A stretch of DNA of 64,000 bases, from NCBI GenBank assembly GCA_947095585.1, contig OX352765.1, positions 92,712,965 through 92,776,964 of the forward strand, read 5' to 3'. The notes under the pieces are model-generated. The model saw only the letters and a program-made list of their open reading frames with translations. It did not search any database and was not told the origin of the DNA. This stretch comes from Nephrocerus scutellatus. Lineage: Eukaryota > Arthropoda > Insecta > Diptera > Pipunculidae. Numbering within the stretch: the stretch's first letter is position 1; the number at the start of each line of letters is the position of its first letter. This document shows, piece after piece, positions 1-12,500 of this stretch. A program made the position numbers and the translations under genes.

Positions 1-111
1 CGATGTGTCATTTTCAACGCTCCTAAAGAATGAAACTTCTCCAAACAACGAAAATCAAGTAATATAATGTATGAAGTATGACACAGCGAATAGTTACTTT
101 GCTCAACTCAC

Positions 112-538
112 ATTTGTCAGCGATATACTCCTCGCGTCCAACTGACTGATACGATCGGAATCTTTCACAGACCTGAGCGATCGCAAGGACTCCGAATCCA
201 ATGAATCATCTAGGCGGGCATTTCTCATCAGCGTTACAGCGTCATCCCGTTCGAAATATTTGCTACTACTCTTTGCCAACATCATCGGCGGACTGTTGCA
301 TGCCGAACTCAAATCCGAAATTATGGATTCGCTATCTTTTGCGGAATCTTTTCGTGTGAACGTTTCACCAACTGACGCTGTGGCAGCTGTATTGGTAGCC
401 GTTGTCAATTGTTCGCTATCTGCATCCGCATTCACATCCGCATCTTCTTCACCACCAGAACCACGACCACCAATAGGAAGGGTAGCCACTTCATTGCGAA
501 GTGTTATTATGGAACTGTTGCTTCCCATTTCTTCATCG
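112..538 (-). CDS. Exon 8 of the receptor: acidic Ser-rich cytoplasmic tail
   Basis: Acceptor attcaag at 541-539 gives the join K-C-DEEMGSNSS in phase. The exon encodes an acidic and Ser-rich tail (SGGEEDADVNADADSEQ, RKDSAKDSESIISDLSS) with many potential phosphorylation sites. At 111-106 there is a strong donor (gtgagt). Without splicing the frame adds Val-Ser and stops at 103-105. The true C-terminus is therefore unresolved here and may be outside the window. Confidence 0.75.
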
Positions 539-3500
539 CTTGAATACAGAGATACACATTAGGAAGCGTTCTTCTTCTTTGGTTTATTAGCTATTTTGCT
601 TACCATTTCAGCATATGCTCCGCATGGGCGCCATCGTTGAACTCAGTCTCGCGTGCCAAAACTTCCGCGTCGACACTTTCGCGCAGAATCGAATGCCTCA
701 ACTGATGTTTTGGACGCATCTTCACCATGTAAATAACCTCAGAGAGTAATGTCGTCGTTGAGACAGCTCTCGATGGCGGTGTCTGCAGAGATCCCATCGA
801 GGTGCGTGGTGTATGCAATCGCGATCCCGACTCGTGCCGTCGGCTTATCGCCAAGTGATATTTCCTATATCGAACTATGTATTGGAATCCTGAAATTTAT
901 ATAGTATTGTTACGAAAATATTAATAGAAATCTTTTATCGCACTGTACATACTCGTATATAAGAAAAAGCATCAAATTGAATTGTATTAGAATTAAGAAA
1001 TTACCAAAAAAAACCATTGCATACAATTAAGCTCAGTAATTATTAAACTAATATTGTGTTTGTTTGTGTGTCTTCAAAGCTACCAATCCGATTTCAAAAG
1101 TTCTTTCACCAATATTCAGAATGGACCTTCAGGGTGAACATAGGCTATATATTATCCCATTTAAATAAAAGTGACTTTCGTGGTGACTAACTAAATCAAT
1201 TAAACAACTTAAGTCGACGAAGTCGGGCATCATAATGACTGTGTGCTGCGCTGTTCGCTGTGCTGCTTTCTGTGGTGTACGAACATCACGCCATATAGCG
1301 GCATCTTAATGACTATATGCTATGTGCTGCGCTGCTTTGAACGTACTGTAATCTATATATATAAAAATGAATGTCTGTTGGTTTGTAATGCGACTCTAAG
1401 GTCCGAATCGATAGACGTTACTACAACTACAACTCATGCTATAGCATTGGAATAGATTGGAATGCTGGAACGTTGTAGCAAGGCTTGTAGTCATCAAAAT
1501 CCGTCATTAAAGGCATTGCTTTTAGTTATAGTTACGTCTATCGATTCTCGAAAACTCAAAAATTAGACAGCGAAACTTTCACAAAATATGCGTCTTAACA
1601 AAATCTCGCTGAACCACATTGTGTGAATACGATCGAGGTGGCGATTTGTTCAGGTTTAGGTAATAGTACACTCCTCCCGTGGTTTTGAGGGCACTAAGGC
1701 GGGGATTCATGTGTGCGGGTGGCGGACCGCCCGGGAAAAGCTAGTCACCAATAAACACAGAACTAACCAAGTCGAGTTTTGCTTGCCCATAGGAAAGACT
1801 GAGACTATGTGCTTAGTGTTTATTTCTCTATGGTTATAAGCTATAGTCCACACCAAATTGAACTTTTGCTTTTTGTGTTTTAAAGTTGTGATTTGTGAAT
1901 TAAAGAACTTGTATTGTGTTTTTAAACTCTCTATATTAACTTCGCGTCGGCATGGTTCTGTAGTTCGGTGATGGAATATTGCGACAATTTTTAACCCACT
2001 GTCAAAAGTCCGATTTTATTGAAACTCTGCACACATGTATGTTTCCGGTGACAACACTTTCTATAAAAATTTGGTAGGGATCAGGTAACTGGGTCATGGG
2101 GCTCCAATACAAATTTTTTTTTTTAAAAAATCATGCCATATAGCGGCATCAGATCACGCCGTACTATAATAAATGTGTGAAATGTGTGAGTGAAATTCAG
2201 TATACTTTTAAGCGCATATTTTGGTTACTAGAGACTTCACATGAAAAATTTAAGGGTTTGTTTTATTTGCAAAATCCATTACGAACTCTACGCAGTACAC
2301 ACAGTATACCCAGTATACTCGGTATACTCACTGGGTGTACTGCGTGTACCCAGTATATATATAATGTAATTACTTTCAAAATCTAATTGCAACTAATTTC
2401 AAAACTTACCCAACAGGGCACTAATCAGGATAATAATGATGGCAAACACCACAGCACTGAGATGAACAATTGTAAATCTGGTCCGGTATTTTGGTGATTT
2501 TTGAATCACCGCACGACTTTTTACAGACAGCCTTGTTGTTATTGGCGTCGCCGTTGAATTCTGCGCCACTATAAAATGCAAGAAAAAGACAGATAAGTTT
2601 TTGTCAAAATCAAAGCTTCGGGTGGGACTTACATAATTGCTCGATATTTGACAAGAATCCACCAGTGCAAGCTGCATTATTCACCCCAGCAGCATTGTCT
2701 TCTACATTAGATCCACCACCTACATCACCCGCATAGAATTCCACAAGGATATGCCCTCCAGACGACTCCAGTCGTATCGGTACATTCGCATTATTTCCAC
2801 CGTTTAGTTCAGTGAGGAGAGTCGACGATAGCGATGGTCCATCGCGGACTTTGATGTATTGCGTTGTGCACGGCAGACGGAGAAATTTGAACCCAAGTGC
2901 GATGTTGTCATCACCATCAACCTATAGAAGGGAGAAAGATCGAATACTTTTTACTACAAAGCATTCCCCAAAAAAAAAGCTTTCTGTTCATGGGGTGAAC
3001 CGACTGATGCAGCAGCTCCCCCTAAAAGAAGCATAAGGGCATAAATTATTCAGTTCCTTTTCTACATTTTCTTTGCAAATAGAGCAACAGAATATAATTC
3101 ATTATAATATTTATAAATAATCTATATAGCTTGAACACTCTGCTGTTGTTGTTGTTGTATGGATGAAAGTGTTTTCCTTTAGCGGCGATCTTACGGCGCC
3201 ACGCCACAACTCCCTGTGCTTCCTTGTTCCGCCTTTGTGGTTGTTAATTGTATTAAAATGTCTTTTTTCTATTTAAGTTCTATTCACAACAACACCCTCT
3301 GCCAAAGTGGTGGCTTAGATTAGACACTACTGTGTGTCATCATGAGATTAAGGTTGGAACTCTGATTGCGCGAGGGTGGTGTAAAAACTTTTAATTCAGT
3401 GATTTTGAGTGCGCTTTAATGCGAATTTTATCGTTGGCCAAGAATATGCTCTGAAGTTTTGCCGCTGCTATACTATAGTAACTACAAAGACCCATTTGTT

Positions 3501-6500
3501 CACCATTCTTTTACACGAAGTGAAGATATAGTGAGTGTGCGTGCATTGCAATGCTGAAGTTAGTGGAACAATCGCACTATTATCTTTTGCAGCGTGTCGG
3601 TCAAGTGTTGGCGGAGAGTGTAGTGTGCTCCTTTCCTTGTATGTATATTGTAATAGAAAATAAAAAAAGCAGAAAAATTCCATATCAGTTTTTCCCACTT
3701 TTCCACTAAATAAAAAGGACAATAGCGCGGCGGCGTCACAATTGATGGGCAAATTACTCTATTGTGTCTGCATGGCAGACATGTGTCTAGCGTCCAGATG
3801 GCTATAAAGAAGTACTGACCGTTAAGTTAAGTTTATTGAAAAGTAGAACCACAATGACAAGTGTAACGGCTCGATATGAATTGGGATAAAAAAAAGGTCC
3901 AGAAATTGACATTTTTACTGTCAGTAACATTTTTATATTCATAACAAGCTTTTGTATACAATTTGTTGCATTCAATTGGTAGCGCATTTCTGGTTAACAT
4001 GCAGCACAATTATTGCTGCAGTAGGGAGCTGATGAAATTAAAAAAGTCTTTTAACAATTCTGTCTCTAAATCGAAATATCATAACCAGTTTTATTGGCTG
4101 TATTGTATTTCCATCTGCTGACTCTATCTTAGGAAGTAGTCGTAGAGATCGGAACGACTGGTCCAATGACGAATGTAAGCTAACGACTGAACGTAAGAAT
4201 GTTGCGTACCGAACAATGCAACAATCTCATAGAAGATGAATATAAAGAGCTCAAAAGATATGAAAAAACAGTTCACCGGCGAAAGAAAGCAGCCTGGGAG
4301 AAGAATCTCGTCTGTGAACTAGAACAGTACAGAGAGCGAGGTTCGCACCAGGCGCGGAAGTTCTACCAAAGAATCACAGCATTACGTAATATACACATAC
4401 TGCAAGGACAAAGAGGGTAATCTGATCGCTGATTTCAAAGGCATTTTAGAGCGATGGGAAGAGCACTTTCGTGAGTTGCTAAATGGCCAGCCAGAGTAGA
4501 ACTTTCTCTCATGAATTCGGCATCCCAAATGAATTGATACGACTATGTAGGTTGACTATGACCAATGTTATAAGCAAAGTAAAAATATCCGGATCACTAT
4601 CAAGCCCATTCAACATCATCTATAAGGGGCTCCGACAAGGGGATGGACTGGCCAGCGTCCTCTTCAACCCGGCGTTGGAGAAAGTGATCCGAGACTCTGA
4701 CGTAACGGCGAGAGGAAAAATCCTCTACAAGTCCATTCAGATACTGGCTTATACAGACGATATTGACATCGTTGCTAGATACCCAAGAGCTGTACAGGAA
4801 ATTTTCATCCAGGTCGAGCAGGCGGCACGAAATCTGGGGCTGAAAATTAATGAGAGCAAAACAAAGTACATGGTGGCCACGTTTGCGAGTAGAAGATCCA
4901 ACATTGGTCCCGCAATTAAAATAGTGGAGCGCAAATTTTAAGTAGTGCAATCATTTAACTATCTCGGGTCAACTGTAACAGCCGATAACAGCGTGGAACC
5001 AGAAATACGCGCGCGGTTTCTCAAAACCAAAAAAGCCTACTTTAGTCTGTCAAGACTGTTCAAAACCAGGAACTTAACCACATCAGCCAAGCTGCTGATA
5101 TATAAGACAATTGTCGTACCAGTACTTACATATGGATCCGAGACTTGGGTGCTTAGCAAAGAACATTCTGATCTCTTAGCCGCGTTCGAGAGAAAAGTCT
5201 TACGGAGAATTGTTGGCCACGTATGTGAGGAAGGACGATTCCGGAGACTCTATAATTATGAGATCTACGAGCGTTACCGCGATGTCAACATCGTGAAGAT
5301 AATTAAGCTCGGTAGGCTCCGGTGGGCAGGACACCAAGCTCGCATAAGCAAAGAGGATCCTGCTAGGGAAATCATTTTCGGTAGGATCTATGAAACACGA
5401 CTGCAAGGCCTGCCAAGCCTATGCTGAAAGGATGAGTCTATATGTCCTTATGTTTATTTGGGATTAACTCGAAGACCGTTCATCCGATAAAGCTGAAACT
5501 TTAGTTATACTGGGGACGTTTGAGGTGGATGTTTGTAGGAGGTTTAATGTTGTGTGTGTGGTATTCAGTTGTTCTCCACTGTTGACGTGGTGGGTTTTGG
5601 AGAGTCTCGGAGGGTCTTGGTGGTCAGTTTGGTGGGGGTAGCGTAGTGGGTACAGTGTGGTGGATGCATCCAGGCAACGCTGGGTATTTCAGCTAGTAAT
5701 AAAAACATCTAAAAAAGTCAAATCGAGACTGAAACGAAATTTTTATTTTCAAAACCGAAACATAGCCTAAAACGAATTTTTTCTTAAGAACTGAATCGAC
5801 AACGAACGAATGCAAACTTAATAAAGTTCAAGGAATAGGTGCACAACTCTCGCAATGGACATCTCTTGTTTGTTTCCAATCGGAATATCCATGCGACACT
5901 TCAGACACTTCATAATATTATCACAAATGGAGATGGACTAGACCACTTGGTTTATGTAAGCGAGCTTGAGAAATGTGGTTTTGTATTTTTTTTTTAATTG
6001 AATAATATAAGTGTTTAGTCTTCAACACCTAAAGTGCTAATTAAAAAAATTTAAAACAACCGCATTTCTTAAGTTCGTTAACGCAGACTAACTAAGTGAT
6101 CTTATCGTATTGCCTACCTGAATTAGCCAAAATGACCTCCCCGGGCAGCTTTGTGTCGCTCCAGCAATAATACGTTTTGGCTTAGATGATCCCAAATGTA
6201 CAATACAACCGCATCGGCATCCTGGTCCAATCTCCTGTATAACTTCCGTTCTATTGACATTGCTCGCGTGTTTACCACTCGACTCGTATATGCAATCCCA
6301 AGTGTCGGCAATTGATTTGCCACATTTCTCAGTTTCAACAGAAGGTCCCTGTTGGTAGAAAAGAAAGAGACAATTGTGGTTAAATGTAATGCCACAAAAC
6401 AGCTTTAAAAACCTAAAACATAATCTAATATCATATTTCCAAAGTCAGATGCCAATTTTGCCAAAAAAAAAAAACAGAAATATCTTATCGATGTACTGCC

Positions 6501-9500
6501 GAAAAAACAGCAAATTTGTATTTGTATTCCATTCCGTACCTTTTAATGTAACAACAAGAAACCATAAAAAATATAATTCAATTTGAATTTGAAGGAACAT
6601 AATTATTTGATCATCCTTTTAATAAAATAAGTTGATGGAGTCCTCCTCCTCGCCGTACTCTTCGAGTTCTGACATGCCGTAAGTGGCTTCTTCGGCGGAT
6701 TCGCCAGACTTTTGAGAAACGTTAGTTGTAGACTGTTGTAAGGAAACTTGCAGATCACGGGTAGGAGCGTTGACTGATTCCTGCGATGACGTGGCTACTC
6801 TTGTTGTAACAGGAGCATCACCCGAAGAAGAAGAATGATATTCACTGCCGCCCTCTAGTTGTTCCTCATCGATGTGAATACTGCCCAGATTGTCAGCTGA
6901 CGATGACACATAGAGCGTCGAACCATATTCAACATCAATGATATCAACGCCACCTCGTTCGCCAGGAATGATCTGTGGGTCGGAAGGCCTTTCTTTGATA
7001 TCAGTAGAGATAAGGTCGACGGAGGCGGCTTTTCGAGCTTCACGTTTAAATATCTCAAGCAGAAATGACGGAGAACGCGGTAAGAAACCCATTTTTCCTG
7101 GCCGATACAGGGACGACGAGGAATGTGATATGGTCCCGACTGAGGGCACTTCGCTGGCACACTCGTCCGAGTACGTAGCGATTATCGCTTTCAGTTCTGA
7201 CAGAAGGTTTTCCCGTTTCGTTTGCAGCATTTCACTGCTGCCAATAGCCGAAGCCGCCGCTACACTATCAGCATCAATTGTTGCCTGCACTGATTCTTTG
7301 ATGTGTTTCAGGATTCCACGTAGCGAAAGGATTTCCTCTTCGTGTTGTTTATGCATGGCGATGAGTTTTTCCCTTTCTTCCTTGAGAATCTCAATGCGTT
7401 GACCGAGAAGGCGCATCTTCTTTGCCATGTCGTGGTAGGAGAATTGGTCGCACACGTCATGTTTTACGGACAACTCATACTGCTTCCGGTGCCGCAGCTC
7501 CTCAATGTACTTTACCTTAAGCCTTTCATAATTCGTTGTCAGTTCTTCGATAATTTTAATTTTATTCTGTGACGTTCGTAGCAGTTGCTTCTTCGTTTGT
7601 TCCGTGATAGCCAAATTTTCGGCCATCTCCTTGTGTCGTTGCATCGCCTCGTTATGCTGCTGGGTCATTAGCAATTGTGATTGGATCAAACTGTCGATTT
7701 CCTTGGTCAGCGAGATATTCTCGCGAATAAGACGCCGCGTATAGCCAGCATTGCGAATTTCACTCGAGCGTGTAAAATCCTCCGACAACTGTAGCAGCTT
7801 CAATTCCACCTCTTTCTTGAGTGCATCCTTCTCGACAATGGCCTTTTGCTCCATGACTTGGACGGCATCCTTATGCAGGCGTTGCTTCTCCTTCAGATCG
7901 GATTCTTGCTCATCAAATTTGGCCAAAAGATTGTCACGTTGCACGCGGAATTCCTCCAACGAATTCAGTTTTCCGTTCAGCAGCTTAACTTCGGATGTTA
8001 ACTGTTCATTCATCGCTTTGTATTTGGCCTCCCAATCTTTGATCTGTTGACTTGACTCGCAATTCTCTAAATCACGAAGCTTCGTCAGTTCATTAAGACG
8101 TTCGTCGAGTTCACGGATTACATCGGTTTTCTCCGTCAATGTTCGGTCCAGATGGGCGGTCACATCTGTGCGATCTTCCTGCATCTGGCGCATCTTTTCT
8201 GTCGTCTCCTCATGGGTTTCTTCCAGTTTCGCCACATGAGAGCGCAATCGCGCCAATTTATTGTTCAAATCGGTAATTGTCAGCTCATAGAAAGTCCTAT
8301 CGACTGCCGTCAATTTGTTCGGATCCACCTTCTTCTCTTTCTTGGTCTTTTTTCCTTTCTTCTTTGGTGGCATGTTGTTTGTGGCAGCTGACAACTAATT
8401 AGGTATGTTAATTGCCTTTGTTGTTAAAACTTTTTATTTGTTTTTTATTTTATTTGAAGAATAAAGTGACTGAACGGAAAGTAAGTAAGAAGCTACTTTA
8501 CTTTACTTTTTTCAGAAATGTTCCAGAGTATCGATTAACATGTTGCCAAGGCGGTGCCACATGTAAACGAATCCAAGTATCCAAGTAACGAACATTTGTC
8601 GGTCGGTCGGTGGGTATGTAGGTACTCACAAGACAAAAAGTAAAAGTCATTTCTAAGGATTCACAGCACAAGCCGATAGAATTACTCTCAGGAATTATAT
8701 CAGTACACCATTTGTTTGTTAAACTACGAGTATGTACGAGCATAAGAATGCAAATTGTTTTTCTAACCCCGATTATCGAAGAATATTAAAATGGATTACA
8801 AAGAAGAACATATCGTCGGTGAAACAACGAACGTTCAATGTTCTTGAAAAACAAGCCTTTAACAATTTTTTAGAGATTGTAAAACTGCAGACTTGCCACC
8901 GAGTAAACTTTTCTATGATTAACTAAATGCTCTAAATCTGATGAACACTAAATAAATGTTAGAGAACTATAATGACTGATAAAAATGGGAAACTTTTATC
9001 AAAAGCCTGAATTTGTAGTTGCTCCAGAGGATTTGCCCAAACTACGAAAAAACAAACTTCGGCAAACTTCATTTGAAACCCATCCTTCTGCTCAGCCTTG
9101 GTGCAGTGTTTGGCGACAGGAGGCTTATTAAACACATGGTTGGAACGGCGAATTGAGAAGCTTTCCGTGACAACTTATTACTCTCGGACGTTTTTTAGAC
9201 ATTCTCGGGAGGTGCGGGCCACCGTGAAAAATACTGTTGGTGTTTGGTATTCAAACCACGAACCTCCGGCTCAGAAGCCATGCACTTATCCACTAAGCCA
9301 CGGTGCCCCATACATAAGAAAGGAGATATCACGGCATGCAGCAATTATTGTGGTATAACGTTGTTGAGTACCGCGATTAAGATTTTCTCCTTTATTCTTC
9401 AAAACAGGAAAGCCACATACGCTAAAGTCTTCATTGGTACATACCAGTATGACTTCATCCCAGGCAAATCAACAAATGATCAGATTTACATCCTTAGGTT

Positions 9501-12500
9501 ATGGAAAAATGTCTAGAGTTTCAAAACTCACTACACCAGCTTTTTATACGGCATCCCAAATAAACTGACACGACTATATAGGTTGACCATGACCAATGTT
9601 ATAAGACAAGTAAAAATATTCGGATCACTATCACTATCAAGCACTATCGAGCATTCAACACCTGTAACGGGCTCCGACAAGGGGATGGACTGTCCTGCGT
9701 CCTCTTAAGCCTGGCGTTGCATAAAGTGATCTGAGACTCAGACGTAACGGCCGTAGGAACAATCCTCTATAATTCTATTCAGATCTATGCAGTTAAAATA
9801 GTGGAGCGCGAATTTGAAGCAGTGCAATCCTTAAACTATCTCGGGTCAACTGTAGCAGCTGATAACAGCATGGAACCAGAAATCCGCATGGCTGCTTAAA
9901 GCCAAAAAAGCCTACTACAGTCTGTCAAGACTCTTCAAATCCAGGAACTTAACCATAACATCCAAGCTGCTGGTGTATAAGACAACGGTCATACCAGTAC
10001 TTACATATGGATCTGAGACTAGGGTGCTTAGCAAAAAGCATTCTGACCTTTTAGCCGCGTCGGAGAGAAAAGTCTTACGGAGAATTGTTGGCCCCGTATG
10101 TGAGGAAGGACGATTCCGGAGACTCTATAAAGATGAGGTCTACGAGCGTTACCGCGATGTCGACATCGTGAAGAGAATTACGCTCGGTAGGCTTCGGTAG
10201 GCAGGACACCTAGGTCGCATGAGCGAAGAGGATCCTGCTCGGAAACTCCATTGCGGTATGATTTATGGAACACGACAGCGAGGCCGGCCAAGCCTACGCT
10301 GGAAGGATGGCGTGCACCAGGACGCCCAGAGTTTACGGATGCAAAACTGACTGACATCGGCTCGAAATCGAGACCGGTGGAGAGACGTTTTCCTTTATCT
10401 CAAAAATGTTTATTTGTATTTTGTATTTGTTGGGTCACAAGTTGTACTTTTGTTGTTGTACTTGATAGGCCACGAAATGTCGTTACGCTCAGAGCCACTG
10501 CTGCTACAATTAGTAGAAAAATAAGAAATAAAATCCAACTCAAGTTCGCCCTGTCGCCATACAAGGTCTTAAAGAAACTTGAACTCCAACTGAAATAAAC
10601 GTTTGCAAGAGATAAGACAAGAGTTCTCTGCGTTTTCCATTCCGTTAACTTAACACTCATTTCAAGAGGATTATGAAATTCCCATTCATCGCGACGTATA
10701 ACTTTCCCCGCACTCTCTCACAAGTTAGTTGCAGTCTCAGTCGCCGCACAGCACACATTATACTCGCGTAAGCTATAAAGTACTCTTCACCGCTTAATCT
10801 GGAACAAGTGCACTCATATGCACATCTTCTTATCCTTGCTTGCCGCCCCACACCCTGGGGACAATACCGAAAATTGCCATAAGGAACTTTAGAAAGAAGA
10901 AAAATAAAAGTTCACGCCATCGCCATCGCGGAAAATGTGCACTGTGCTCACTCAGGATTGCAATTAAATGCCTTGCACATGTACTTAGGTAAGATGATGT
11001 TGCCAAGCATTGCGGCGGAGGAGACTTCTTAGCTGAAAAGCATGCATTACATATTATTATACCAAGTAGTGTACTCACTTCACAGAACTTTGCTCCATAT
11101 CGCGGCGGTGGGGAATCACAAAATCGATAGCGATTCCGCGTGCCACCTAAGCAATTCGTTGAACAAGCGGTCCACTCACTCCATGGCCCCCAGCCGCCAG
11201 TATCAGATTCTGAAAGAAAAAAAACAAACAAAACACAAACACACACACACACACAAGTAATGAGAACATTGAAGAGGAGAAGTAACACAATGCAAGCGAA
11301 CCTTTAACCGGCAACGTTGGCACACAATCCATCCGGACATCGGCAACTGCTCCGGAAATTCCCTGGCTCACATAGACGAAACAATATTCGACGTACTTCT
11401 CCGAGAAGAGTTCACAATTGAAATATAACGAATATTGACTCTTGACGACACGCTGCTCGGCAACATAATGCAGCGATGTGGGTGGCTTTAGGGAGGCAAC
11501 ATCGGCGCGCAGTTTAGCATAGACGCGCACTCGGTCGCCCTGCTCGAGGATACAGCCGGGATACTCATAGAGAACTCCAATGCCCGTATGTGGGTCACAC
11601 GGGAATATGCTGCGAGCGTAAACATTGAATACAAATTTATCGCTCCAATCAACTTTTATTATTGATCTCGTTGCCGACACAGCACTCACCGGAGTCGGAG
11701 CAATCGGCCGCAATTGAACGAGATAATTACCAGCTAAGCCGAAAAGTTCACAGCGTAGTTTGATGGTTTTCACTCTCGGAAATCCTCGGATCTCCTCCGC
11801 ATACAGCAGATTGCTGTTTTTGCTGGAATTCTTGCTGATTCCGCCGGTGATTACATCACTGGCAGCAGCGACAGCGGCAGCGTCGGCGCAGTGTATATCT
11901 TTGCCACAGTAAATAAGCTCCAACCAGAACTCGGGTAAATCCTTTAGAGCTGCAGCATCGTCACAATCAACATCGCTGAAACGGAGTACCACTTCGACAG
12001 GCATCTCTGGATAGGTCATGAGTCGTGTGGGGTTAACGACCATTTGGGCTGTGGGCCACCGCACGTCCAATTGCTGACGTAATCGTTCATCGGTTAAGGT
12101 GGCATTGACGTTTCTTGGTAGTACAGTCGCATTTGTTGTCATTATCGTCGTCGACGTCGTCGTCGACGTCGTCGTCGTAAAAACCGCCAGCTCATAGAGT
12201 CCACCTCGATAGAATGTCTGACAGGGTACAGCTATTTGGGTGATGTTATTCCTAGGGTCCGGGTAAAGGGTTATATTCTTTATGATTTCCCTGCTTTGAG
12301 GTTGCAGCAGAGTTTTGCTACTTTCACTGATGAATTTGCTAATTACTAATGTTGTTGTTGTTGTTGTGGAAATATCACTGCGTGGTGTTGTGGAATTTAT
12401 TGTGTCCACAGGAGAAGGAGGATGCAGACGATTCTGCTGCTGATGATAATGCACATTGTCGAGCTCTGCGTCTGAACTAAATTGTATCTGCACATGCAGA

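Noticed and set aside
8374..8394. Start of the CFAP157-like protein seven codons upstream of 8373
   Set aside because: The codon at 8394-8392 is TTG, not ATG. The first in-frame ATG is at 8373, and it gives the expected Lys-rich N-terminus.
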